From contig NZ_BCQR01000105.1 in NCBI RefSeq assembly GCF_001552175.1, positions 1 through 42,967 of the forward strand: DNA of 42,967 nucleotides, written 5' to 3'. The notes beneath the pieces were generated by a model. It did no database searches. It worked only from the letters and a program-made list of their open reading frames with translations, and had not been told where the DNA came from. Below are positions 22,363-30,088 of this stretch, piece after piece. The stretch's first letter is position 1. The number at the start of each line of letters is the position of its first letter. Source of the stretch: Actinomadura kijaniata NBRC 14229 (GTDB taxonomy: Bacteria; Actinomycetota; Actinomycetes; Streptosporangiales; Streptosporangiaceae). A program made the position numbers and the translations under genes.

Positions 22363-23267
22363 TTAAGTCTCCGGGAGGCGAGAATGCTGATCAGGTGCAG
22401 CAGGGTCTGGAGGACCGCGACGGCCGCGACGGCGACGGTCAGCACCCGCAGCGCCACGGGGGTCCGGGCGTCGATCAGCAGGTCGACCGCCGCCGCCGCC
22501 GCGATCAGCAGCGACAGCTCGACCGCGCCGATGATGCGGTGGAAGCGCAGCATGGAGGCCGCCTGGCGGGCCAGCGCGATCCGGGTGGAGCGCGGGCGCA
22601 GCGCGCGGTCGCCGCCGGCCGGGTCGGCGGGCAGGCCCGACTTGGCGCGGGCCACGACCACGTTGTCGGTCTCGGCCTTGATCAGCGCCGCGCCGATCGC
22701 GGCGACCATGCCGAGCTCGACGTAGCCGCCGCTGGTCCAGGCGCCCTGCGCGGCGAAGCCCAGGCCGATCAGCAGCGCGATCTCCGACAGGTAGTGGCCG
22801 ATGCGGTCCAGGAACACCCCGGCCACCGACGTCTGCCGCAGGTAGCGGGCGACCTCGCCGTCCACGCAGTCCAGCAGCAGGTACACCTGGATGAGCAGCG
22901 CGCCGCCCAGCGCCGTCCACAGCCCGCCCGTGCCGGGCCCGGACGGCAGCGACACCACCACGCCCGCCAGCACCCCGCTGATCATCATCAGGTAGGTGAG
23001 CTGGTTGGGGCTGAAGCCCATCCGCAGCGCCACCCAGGAGAAGAACGGCGACAGGTCGCGCATGTACAGGCGGCCCGCCCAGTGCTCCTCGTTGCGCCGC
23101 TCCTTCAGACCGGGCGGCTGCCCGTACCGGCGCACGTCGGCGACCTTCGCGTGCTTGCGCGAGGGCCGCAGGTCGTCGCCCGCGCGGATGCCGCCGCCGG
23201 GGGGAGGCCCGTCGGCCGGGGGGACGGCCTCCGATGCGGTCCGCTCAGTCTCCATAGGCCCGGACAT
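22359..23267 (-). CDS. CDP-alcohol phosphatidyltransferase, variant active site
   Basis: 302 aa. An N-terminal soluble segment (about 1-70, RKHAKVADVRRYGQPPGLKE) is followed by about six membrane helices. The signature D-x2-D-G-x2-A-R-x8-G-x3-D-x3-D reads D133..D136-G..A140-R141..G150..D154..H158: the last, catalytic aspartate is replaced by His. The rest is intact. Enzymes of this family move a phosphoalcohol from CDP to, or accept one from, a lipid or alcohol. The start 23267 has GGAGG just upstream; ATG 23255 is an alternative. It overlaps the G1P dehydrogenase gene by 23 bp, so the two are coupled and may share a substrate. Confidence 0.88.
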   Translation of the reverse strand: MSGPMETERTASEAVPPADGPPPGGGIRAGDDLRPSRKHAKVADVRRYGQPPGLKERRNEEHWAGRLYMRDLSPFFSWVALRMGFSPNQLTYLMMISGVLAGVVVSLPSGPGTGGLWTALGGALLIQVYLLLDCVDGEVARYLRQTSVAGVFLDRIGHYLSEIALLIGLGFAAQGAWTSGGYVELGMVAAIGAALIKAETDNVVVARAKSGLPADPAGGDRALRPRSTRIALARQAASMLRFHRIIGAVELSLLIAAAAAVDLLIDARTPVALRVLTVAVAAVAVLQTLLHLISILASRRLK

Positions 23268-24318
23268 ACTCCTCCACCGCCTCGCGGGTCGCGTCCTTGT
23301 CGAGCCCGAGATGCTCCAAGATCGTATAGCGGCCCGGCCGGGTGTTCGGCGCGTACAGGACCGCCTCGGTGAACTGTTCCACGCTCAACCCCACGTCGGC
23401 GGGGAAACGCGGCAGTCCGTGACGCTCCAGGCAGGTCAGGATCTCGGTGAGCCGTTCGGCGCCGGACCCCAGGTGCGTGGAGCGCAGGTGATAGCAGAAC
23501 GCCGCGCCGATGCCCGCGAGTTCCCCGTGGTTGGCGGTCCCGGGGAACATCTGGTCGATCGCGTGCAGGATCTCGTGGTCGCCGCCGGACGCCGGCCGCG
23601 AGTCCCCCGCGAACGACATCGCCATGCCCGACAGCACCAGCCCCTCGGCCAGCACGGTCAGGAACCGGTCGGACTCGATCGACTCGGGCTGGTGCAGCAG
23701 CGCCTCGGCGGCGGTGCGCGCGACGGTCAGCGCCATGCGGTCGACGCGCTCGCCGCACTCCTCGGCCGCCAGCAGCCAGTCGTCGACGGCGGAGAAGTTG
23801 CTGACCACGTCGCCGATCCCGGCGCGCACCAGGCGGTCGGGGGCGGCCCGCACGTAGTCCAGGTCCACCACCATCGCCAGCGGCATGACCACGCCGAACG
23901 ACCCCTTGCCCTTCTCGTGGGTCAGGGACGCGACCGGCGAGCAGATGCCGTCGTGGGAGAGGTTGGTGGCGACCGACACCATCGGGATGCCCGACAGGGT
24001 GGCGGCGTACTTGGTGGCGTCGATGGTGCGGCCGCCGCCGATGCCGACGACCGCCTCGTAGGAGCCGGCGCGCAGCCTGGTGCCCAGGCTCACGGCCGCG
24101 TCCACGGTGCCGCCGTCGACGTGGAACACCTCGCACTGGCTCAGCGACGGCCGGACGTGCTCGGCGATCTGGTCGCCCTGGCCGGGTCCGACGGCGATGG
24201 CCACCCGCCCCTCGGTGGCGATGCGCCGGTCGGCGAGAAGGTCGCCCAGGCCCGCGATGGCGCCGCGGCGGACGTCGATGGACAGCGGTGCGTTCAGCAT
24301 CCGCGACAGCAGGGGCAT
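23245..24318 (-). CDS. sn-Glycerol-1-phosphate dehydrogenase/AraM-type enzyme
   Basis: 357 aa, iron-containing alcohol dehydrogenase superfamily, closest by motif to G1P dehydrogenases. NAD(P)-binding GIGGGRTIDATKYAA (about 92-106), VATNLSHDGICSP with metal ligand D123, SGGDHEILH with H248 and GTANHGELAG with H264: all three metal ligands are present. Family members reduce dihydroxyacetone phosphate to sn-glycerol-1-phosphate, the archaeal-type stereoisomer; Bacillus AraM is a bacterial example. Some relatives act on other keto-phosphates. RBS AGGAAGG. Its place beside CDP-alcohol transferases and a nucleotidyltransferase suggests that it makes the phospho-alcohol they use. Confidence 0.87.
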   Translation of the reverse strand: MPLLSRMLNAPLSIDVRRGAIAGLGDLLADRRIATEGRVAIAVGPGQGDQIAEHVRPSLSQCEVFHVDGGTVDAAVSLGTRLRAGSYEAVVGIGGGRTIDATKYAATLSGIPMVSVATNLSHDGICSPVASLTHEKGKGSFGVVMPLAMVVDLDYVRAAPDRLVRAGIGDVVSNFSAVDDWLLAAEECGERVDRMALTVARTAAEALLHQPESIESDRFLTVLAEGLVLSGMAMSFAGDSRPASGGDHEILHAIDQMFPGTANHGELAGIGAAFCYHLRSTHLGSGAERLTEILTCLERHGLPRFPADVGLSVEQFTEAVLYAPNTRPGRYTILEHLGLDKDATREAVEEYVRAYGD

Positions 24319-24415
24319 GTGCCTTCCTCGGTCGGGTCGATGGTCGGCGGAGCAGACGGACGGGCCGCCGCACGGAGGCCCGGGGGATGCTCCATGCGAC
24401 GGCCGCGAACGTCCG

Positions 24416-25150
24416 CTAGTAGCTCTTGGCGATCTCGCGGGCCTTGTTCAGGTCGTCGTGGTTGTCCACCTCGACCCAGGCCACCTCGCCGATCGGCGCG
24501 ACGGAGATCGCGAAGCCGCGGTTGACGAGCTCCTGGTAGCCGTCCTCGTAGTACTGGTCGGGGTCGGCCTCCCAGGTCGCCTTCAGGGCGTCGGCGAGGG
24601 CCTCGGCGGCGGCGGGCTCCAGCAGCGTGGCGCCGATGTACTCGCCGGCGGCGTCGGCCGGGTCCATCAGCTTGGTGATCTTCGACAGGTGGCCCTGGTC
24701 GTCGAGGATGACCTTCATCTCCTCGTCGGCCAGCTTCTTCACGTCGTCGACCGCCAGCAGGATGTCGGACTTGCCGCGGCCGGCGAGCAGGGTCTTCTCG
24801 ACGCTCACGGGGTGCACGGTGTCGCCGTTCACCATCAGCACGCCCTTGGCGAAGTGCTCGCGGGCCAGCCACATGGAGTAGGCGTTGTTCCACTCCTCGG
24901 CCTTGTCGTTGTGCACGAGGGTGATGGAGACGCCGTACCTCTCCTCCAGGGCGGCCTTGCGCTCCTCGACCGCGCCCGCGCAGTACCCGACGACGATGAC
25001 CACGTCGGTCAGGCCGACCTCGGCGAGGTTGCCCAGCGCGATGTCCAGGATGGTCGTGTCCCCATCGACCGGTACCAGGGCCTTGGGCAGTGTGTCGGTG
25101 TAGGGGCGCAGTCGCCGCCCGGCTCCCGCCGCGAGCACCATCCCGATCAT
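24416..25150 (-). CDS. Sugar-phosphate-type nucleotidyltransferase
   Basis: 244 aa. The nucleotide-binding signature LAAGAGRRLRPYTDTLPKAL (about 5-24) is complete, MVNGDTV carries a metal-binding Asp, and VEVDNHDDL near the end supplies the second. Relatives include CTP:phosphocholine, CTP:inositol-1-phosphate and glucose-1-phosphate transferases. ATG 25150 overlaps the previous stop by 4 bp. In this operon it probably activates a phospho-alcohol with CTP for the CDP-alcohol transferases. The exact nucleotide and alcohol cannot be read from sequence alone. Confidence 0.88.
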   Translation of the reverse strand: MIGMVLAAGAGRRLRPYTDTLPKALVPVDGDTTILDIALGNLAEVGLTDVVIVVGYCAGAVEERKAALEERYGVSITLVHNDKAEEWNNAYSMWLAREHFAKGVLMVNGDTVHPVSVEKTLLAGRGKSDILLAVDDVKKLADEEMKVILDDQGHLSKITKLMDPADAAGEYIGATLLEPAAAEALADALKATWEADPDQYYEDGYQELVNRGFAISVAPIGEVAWVEVDNHDDLNKAREIAKSY

Positions 25151-25785
25151 GTGTTCTCTTCCTCCAGATCGACCATCACGCCGCTGCCGCGACCGGTACG
25201 CGCCCATGACACGGCGCTCTCACCCGCGAACAACACGCCAAGGTAAGCGGCAAGTGAAGCGTACGCGAACGGGAGGAGTCCGGAGAGCCCGAGAAAGGCT
25301 ACTAGGAGCATCCGGCCCTCCCAGCCGAGTCCGGCGCGGAAGAGCCACTCCGGCGCGCGGAGCCCCTGGCGGGTGCGGTACACCGTGTCGTAATGGTGGA
25401 ACGCCAGAACGGCGAGCAGCACGAAGACCAGCGGCGCCGACACGTTCTGCGCGAACCCCAATACAGCGAGGTAACCATACTCGATCGCGCGGATTCCGGG
25501 CGGGACGAGCCAGTCCAGCCGGCCGCGGTGCGGGTGGGTCGCGGCGGGCCCGGTCAGCAGCAGCGCCGCCACCGGCGCGAACAGCGCGGGCGTCTGCTGC
25601 TCCCCCACCCCGGTGACCAGCAGCAACGCGGTGACGGCCAGCGCGACGAGCATGCCGGGCAGCGGCGGGAGCTGGCCCCGTGCGAGGCCGCCCAGGACCA
25701 GGCAGAGCGGCCCGTCGTCGCGGTGGCGGCGCAGCGGGGCGGGCGGGGCGGGGTCCACGGGGGCGGGAAGGGCGGGCGCGGTCAT
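25147..25785 (-). CDS. DUF5941 membrane protein
   Basis: 212 aa with about five hydrophobic segments (LPGMLVALAVTALLLVTG, FAPVAALLLTGPA, VFVLLAVLAFHHYD, MLLVAFLGLSGLLPFAYA). HHYDTVYRTRQG and GLGWEGRMLLVA match the DUF5941 pattern seen in actinobacteria beside CDP-alcohol transferases, where it is sometimes fused to them. Starts and stops overlap the neighbours by ATGA on both sides, so it is a core operon member. Function unknown; a membrane partner or transporter for the pathway is possible. Confidence 0.8.
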   Translation of the reverse strand: MTAPALPAPVDPAPPAPLRRHRDDGPLCLVLGGLARGQLPPLPGMLVALAVTALLLVTGVGEQQTPALFAPVAALLLTGPAATHPHRGRLDWLVPPGIRAIEYGYLAVLGFAQNVSAPLVFVLLAVLAFHHYDTVYRTRQGLRAPEWLFRAGLGWEGRMLLVAFLGLSGLLPFAYASLAAYLGVLFAGESAVSWARTGRGSGVMVDLEEENT

Positions 25786-27752
25786 CGGGAGATCGTCCTC
25801 AGCACTCGTCCGGTCAGGGTGTAGGCGGCGGCGAGCCCGCCCCACAGCAGCAGGGCCGTGAACGTCCACCGGGCGTTGCCGACGGCGGCGGTCACCGCGA
25901 CCAGCGCGAACCGCTCCCCGATCGGCAGGGTGACCGTCTTCTTGGCCCAGTGCAGCGCCCGGACCCGGGAGGTCCGCGCCGACAGCCGGGCCACGCCGCC
26001 CGGCTCCGGGCCGGGGTCGCGCGCGTCGTCGCGGACGGTGAGCGGGATCACCCGCGGCGGGTCCGGCGGGCTCTCGGCGCGCGCCCCGAACGAGAAGTCG
26101 ATCATGTGGCGGACGGTCTGGAGCGCCATCGCGGCCACCGCCAGCGGCCACACGTCGCCCGCGTGGACCGGGTCGCCGACGGCCGCGACGCCCGCGCCGA
26201 CCGCCAGCCCGGCGTACACGGCGTACTCCTTGGCCCGGTCGAAGACCGCGTCCAGCCACGCGCCGAGCGGGCTGAACCGCCGCGTGTAGCGGGCGAGCTG
26301 GCCGTCCACGCAGTCCAGCACGAACGACAGGTGGAACAGGGCGGCCCCGATGACCATCCCGGCGCGGGTCCCGTCGGCGAACCACACCGCCGCCAGCACC
26401 GCCAGGCCCATGGACATGCAGGTGACGGTGTTGGGGGTGAGCCCCCGCCGGGCGGCCAGGCGCACCAGGAACGGCGAGTAGCCGCTGACCGCGTAGGTCG
26501 CGAAGAACCCGTCGTCGTCCTTGACCGCCGCGCGCAGCCGCACCCGGTCCTCGTCCACGGCGGTGACGGCCGCGTGCGCGGCGTGGGCGGCGTGCTGGTC
26601 GTCGGCGCGCACGCACGCCAGCCGCGGGTCGGAGTGGTCGGCGACCGGGACGCCGGAGCGGACCAGCCCGACGAGCAGCAACTCGACGGCCTCGGCCTCG
26701 CGCGCGGCGTCCGGCAGGAGGGGCATCGCACCGGGGACCTCCAGCAGGATCGCCAGCCTCTCGGCGATCTCCGCCAGCTCCTCCAGCCGGGTGCGGCCGA
26801 CGCGCAGCACACCGGGGGAGGCGGCGTTGGGACCGCTGACCCGATGCCGGGGCGACCCGGCCGAGACGATCCGCCCCCGCTCGACCCGCACGACCGCGGT
26901 GCCGTGACCGCCCGGCCGCACCGCCCCGGACGCGACGACCTCGGGACCGGACGCGATGGGCGCGGGACCGGGCGCGGCGGACGCGGAAGCGGGCGAAGCA
27001 GCCTCAGCCCCGGACGCGGCGGTCGCGGGACCGGACGCGGGACCGGGCACGGCGGACGCGGGACCGGGCACGGCGGACGCGGGACCAGGCACGGCGGACG
27101 CGGGACCAGGCACGGCGGACGCGGGGCTGGCCGTGCTGGGCGCGGAAGCAAGCGTGCCAGGTCCGGGCGTGCCAGGTCCGGGCGTGCCGGGGCCGGTAGT
27201 GGGCGTGGTGGGCTCGGGCGTGGGCGCGGCGGGCTCAGGGGCAGACGTGCGGGGCTCGGTGGGCTCGGGCGTGGTGGGTTCGGTGGGAGTGGGGGACGGG
27301 ATGACGCGGACCGGCGGGCGGTCGTTCGGCGGGCCCGTGGTGGGTGCGCCGGTCGGCGGGTCGGGTGGCGCCAGGGGGACGGCGAGGGCGGCCGCCGGGC
27401 CCTTCGCGTCGCGGATCAGCCGGGTCAGCAGTTCGGTGCTGATCGCCAGGTCGCCCGGGAGCAGGAGCAGGGGCGCGCCGGCGCCGCGCCGGGCCAGGCG
27501 GGCGATCTCGGTGAGGTCGGCGGCGGGGTCGGCGCACTCGGTCACGTCGTGGCCGTCCTTGCGCAGCAGCGGCGCGAACTCCGGCCGGGTGAGGACCTGC
27601 GGGTCCGGTACGTTGAGCCCGGCGAGCTGCTTCCGCAGCCGGGCCAGCAGGGTGGGGGCCTCCGGGCCGCTCCCCCAGGGCAGCGCGGCCGCGGGCCGGG
27701 GATCCCCGGGCCCCGCGGCCCGTCCGGTCGCGATGATTACCGCTACGGTCAT
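25782..27752 (-). CDS. Large fusion: degenerate nucleotidyltransferase-like domain plus CDP-alcohol phosphatidyltransferase
   Basis: 656 aa with RBS GGAGG. Residues 1-135 start with MTVAVIIATGRAAG and contain a Rossmann-like pattern (LLLLPGDLAISTELLTRLI) but lack the G-x-G-x-R-x-x-P loop of active nucleotidyltransferases. Residues 150-310 are a Pro/Ala/Ser/Thr linker with perfect 7-residue repeats. After a soluble segment with D-E-D-R, the C-terminal half (about 430-650) is a polytopic CDP-alcohol transferase with an intact D-x2-D-G-x2-A-R-x8-G-x3-D-x3-D motif around residue 480. The layout recalls bifunctional inositol-phosphate cytidylyltransferase/DIPP synthases. It is the first gene of the operon. 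Confidence 0.85.
   Translation of the reverse strand: MTVAVIIATGRAAGPGDPRPAAALPWGSGPEAPTLLARLRKQLAGLNVPDPQVLTRPEFAPLLRKDGHDVTECADPAADLTEIARLARRGAGAPLLLLPGDLAISTELLTRLIRDAKGPAAALAVPLAPPDPPTGAPTTGPPNDRPPVRVIPSPTPTEPTTPEPTEPRTSAPEPAAPTPEPTTPTTGPGTPGPGTPGPGTLASAPSTASPASAVPGPASAVPGPASAVPGPASAVPGPASGPATAASGAEAASPASASAAPGPAPIASGPEVVASGAVRPGGHGTAVVRVERGRIVSAGSPRHRVSGPNAASPGVLRVGRTRLEELAEIAERLAILLEVPGAMPLLPDAAREAEAVELLLVGLVRSGVPVADHSDPRLACVRADDQHAAHAAHAAVTAVDEDRVRLRAAVKDDDGFFATYAVSGYSPFLVRLAARRGLTPNTVTCMSMGLAVLAAVWFADGTRAGMVIGAALFHLSFVLDCVDGQLARYTRRFSPLGAWLDAVFDRAKEYAVYAGLAVGAGVAAVGDPVHAGDVWPLAVAAMALQTVRHMIDFSFGARAESPPDPPRVIPLTVRDDARDPGPEPGGVARLSARTSRVRALHWAKKTVTLPIGERFALVAVTAAVGNARWTFTALLLWGGLAAAYTLTGRVLRTISR
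27032..27126 (-). repeat. 21-bp in-frame tandem repeats encoding a Pro/Ala linker
   Basis: Four near-identical 21-bp units (27032, 27053, 27074, 27095) plus a partial fifth encode a repeating PGPASAV heptad. A second set of G-T-P-G-P repeats lies at about 27160-27200. Together they form the flexible linker of the fusion protein; unit number probably varies between strains by slippage. Confidence 0.9.
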
Positions 27753-27878
27753 CGGCGCCTCCGCCGGGTCGGGACTGGGAACGGGCGATTGCACAGCGTA
27801 GCGGTTCGATGACTCGACGCATTCGATGTGACGGATCTCCGGGCATGGAGCCCCGGGGACGAGGGAAGTGGGAAACAG

Positions 27879-28583
27879 ATGCGGACGGTTGCGGTGGTGC
27901 TGGCGGGCGGCGTCGGGCAGCGGATGGGCGCGGCCACGCCCAAGCAGCTCATCGAGGTCGGCGGCCGGCCCATCCTGGCGCTGTCGATCGAGGCGTTCGA
28001 CCGGCATCCGGACGTGGACGAGGTGCTGGTGGTGATGGCGGCCGGGCACCTGCGGACCGCCGCCGCAATCGCCGAGCCGTTCGGCAAGGCGTCCCGGGTG
28101 ATCGAGGGCGGCGACACCCGCACCGCCTCCACGGCCGCCGCGCTGCGGGCACTGGCCGACCATCCCGGGGACACGCGGGTGCTGTTCCACGACGCGGCGC
28201 GGCCGTTCGTGGACCGCGCGACCATCGACCGGGTGCTGGCGGCGCTGGAGACCGAGGCGGCCGTGGCCGTCGGGGTGCCGTCCTCCGACACGATCGTGGA
28301 GGTCGCCGGCGGCGTGGTCGCCGCGATGCCGCCGCGCGAGACGCTGCTGCGCTTCCAGACCCCCCAGGGCTTCCGCCTGGACACCGTCCGCAAGGCCTAC
28401 GAGCTGGCCCTCGCCGACCCCGACCTGCGCGCCACCGACGACTGCGGCATCGTGCACCGCTATCTTCCGGACGTGCCCGTCCGGGTGGTGGCGGGCAGCG
28501 AGCGCAACCTCAAGGTCACCCACCCGCTGGACATCGTGATCGCCGAACACCTCGCCACCGAGAACCCCCCGGAGGCCCAGTGA
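27879..28583 (+). CDS. IspD/TarI-family cytidylyltransferase
   Basis: 234 aa with GGGAAAC upstream. The CTP-binding loop is LAGGVGQRMGAATPKQL (K22), followed by FHDAARPFV, GVPSSDTI and TPQGFRLD, all typical of the IspD/TarI group. IspD makes CDP-methylerythritol for isoprenoids; TarI makes CDP-ribitol for teichoic acid. The gene has no IspF neighbour and sits divergent from an envelope CDP-alcohol operon, next to a glycerophosphodiesterase, so a teichoic-acid-like role is at least as likely as isoprenoid synthesis. It is coupled to the next gene by GTGA. Confidence 0.85.
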   Translation: MRTVAVVLAGGVGQRMGAATPKQLIEVGGRPILALSIEAFDRHPDVDEVLVVMAAGHLRTAAAIAEPFGKASRVIEGGDTRTASTAAALRALADHPGDTRVLFHDAARPFVDRATIDRVLAALETEAAVAVGVPSSDTIVEVAGGVVAAMPPRETLLRFQTPQGFRLDTVRKAYELALADPDLRATDDCGIVHRYLPDVPVRVVAGSERNLKVTHPLDIVIAEHLATENPPEAQ

Positions 28584-29332
28584 TCTTCAACGCCCCGCCC
28601 GCCGTCGTCGGCCACCGTGGCTCCGGCTCCGGAGACGTCACGACCCCCGACGGCGCGACCGTCGCCGAGAACACGCTCCCGTCGATCTTCGCCGCGCTGG
28701 AGGCGGGCGCGGACTGGGTCGAGATCGACGTGACCCGCACCGCCGACGACGACCTGGTGCTGCGGCACGACCCGACCGGCGCCGACGGCGGCTTCCTGGT
28801 CGAGGCGACCGCCGCCGCCAGCGGGCTGCCCCGGCTGGTGGAGGTGTTCGACGCGCTGCCGCCGGGCGTCCCGGTGGACGTGGACGTCAAGACGGTGCTG
28901 GAGGACGCGGTGGACGCCCCGGCGCGGCGGACCGGGGCGCTGCTGGCCCCGGTGCTGCGGCGGGAGGCGGCGCGGCGGCCGCTGCTGGTGACGTCGTTCG
29001 ACCCGTCGCTGCTGACGTTCCTGCGCGAGGAGGTCCCCGAGGTCCCGGTGGGGCTGCTGACGTGGCTGCGGTTCCCGCTGTGGCACGGCGTGCCCGCGGC
29101 GGCGGGGCTGGGGTTCCAGGCGGTCGGCGTGCACACGGCCTCGTGCGGCTTCGAGCAGCCCGACACGCGGCTGCGCCCGCTGGACCACGTGGTGGACGTG
29201 GCGCACAAGGCGGACCTGGAGGTCCTGGTCTGGTGCCCGAAGCCGGAGGCCGCCGTGGACTACGCCAAGGCGGGCGTGGACGCGCTGGTCGTCAACGACG
29301 TTCCCGGCACGGCGGCGGCGCTGACGGGCTGA
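28580..29332 (+). CDS. Glycerophosphodiester phosphodiesterase
   Basis: 250 aa with a GTG start overlapping the cytidylyltransferase stop. The GDPD catalytic set is complete: GHRGSG (residues 8-13), AENTLPSIFAALEAGAD, VEIDVTRTADDDLVLRHD. No signal peptide is seen, so it acts inside the cell. The family hydrolyses glycerophosphodiesters to glycerol phosphate and an alcohol. In this cluster it may recycle polymer or lipid head groups, or trim intermediates. It converges on the membrane protein gene that ends 4 bp away. Confidence 0.9.
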   Translation: MIFNAPPAVVGHRGSGSGDVTTPDGATVAENTLPSIFAALEAGADWVEIDVTRTADDDLVLRHDPTGADGGFLVEATAAASGLPRLVEVFDALPPGVPVDVDVKTVLEDAVDAPARRTGALLAPVLRREAARRPLLVTSFDPSLLTFLREEVPEVPVGLLTWLRFPLWHGVPAAAGLGFQAVGVHTASCGFEQPDTRLRPLDHVVDVAHKADLEVLVWCPKPEAAVDYAKAGVDALVVNDVPGTAAALTG

Positions 29333-29335
29333 CCG

Positions 29336-30007
29336 TCAACGGCCGCCGTAGATCCGCGTCCACTCGCCGGGCCCGTCGTCGTCATCGTCACCGTCGCGGC
29401 GGCCCGGCGGGCGCGGCGGGTACGGCGGCGTGCCCTGCCCGGGTTCGGACCGCGGTGGCCCGGCGGGCGGCGGGCCGAACGGCATGGCCGGGCGCTCGGG
29501 CCGGTCCGGGCTGCCGGGGTCGGCAAGCGGCGGAACCGCGCCCTGCGGGGCCATGGCGGCGTGCGGGGGCGCGGCGGGCGGTGGGCCCGTCCGGCCGCTC
29601 CGCCACCGCGACGGCGGGAACGAGGCGACCAGCAGCGCCACCCCGACCAGCGTCCCGACGCCCTGGGGTTCGAGCAGCAGGTAGCCCCGGTTCAGGGGCT
29701 TGGGGAGCAGGTCGAGGATGTCGAGCATGATGGTGGGCGACAGAAGCCACGCCAGCCCGTGCAGGCTGAACGCCGCCCCCGGGATCAGCGAGGCCAGCGG
29801 CGACAGCCGCGACCCCGCCAGCAGCCCCACCAGCGCCGCCGCCGCGACCAGCAGCGCCAGCCCGGCGGTGCGTTCGAGGCTCATCAGCTCGAGCGTCCGG
29901 GCGTACCGGGCGGCCCGCTCCAGGCCGAGCATCAGCGTGCCCGCCAGCACCGGCGTCGCGATCAGACCGACGACGGCGCCCAGCCCGTGTCGCGCACCGT
30001 TGGACAT
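29336..30007 (-). CDS. Four-TM membrane protein with proline-rich tail
   Basis: 223 aa; ATG 30007 has AGGAGG upstream, and a GTG six bases earlier is less well placed. Four hydrophobic segments cover residues 8-125 (GAVVGLIATPVLAGTLML, AGLALLVAAAALVGLLAG, SLIPGAAFSLHGLAWLL, VGTLVGVALLVASF). A long cytoplasmic tail is rich in Pro, Gly and Arg and ends in an acidic run D-D-D-D-D and RIYGGR. The family is typical of actinobacterial chromosomes but has no known function. It lies between the GDPD and glycosyltransferase genes. Confidence 0.8.
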   Translation of the reverse strand: MSNGARHGLGAVVGLIATPVLAGTLMLGLERAARYARTLELMSLERTAGLALLVAAAALVGLLAGSRLSPLASLIPGAAFSLHGLAWLLSPTIMLDILDLLPKPLNRGYLLLEPQGVGTLVGVALLVASFPPSRWRSGRTGPPPAAPPHAAMAPQGAVPPLADPGSPDRPERPAMPFGPPPAGPPRSEPGQGTPPYPPRPPGRRDGDDDDDGPGEWTRIYGGR

Positions 30008-30088
30008 GCCCACCTCCTGAGGGAGCGACGGTGGGAGCCGTCGGCCCCTCTCTGAGACGTGAGGCGGCGCGTCCTGGTTCGGATCAGC

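Noticed and set aside
25680..27812. Rightward 710-codon frame opposite the CDP-alcohol transferase fusion
   Set aside because: Composition is Arg/Gly/His-rich with no domain, and it mirrors the third-position GC of the real leftward genes.
27809..29332. Long 507-codon frame covering the cytidylyltransferase and GDPD genes
   Set aside because: Only its last half is the GDPD; the first half is an out-of-frame reading of the cytidylyltransferase and is Arg/Gly-rich, typical of a GC shadow.
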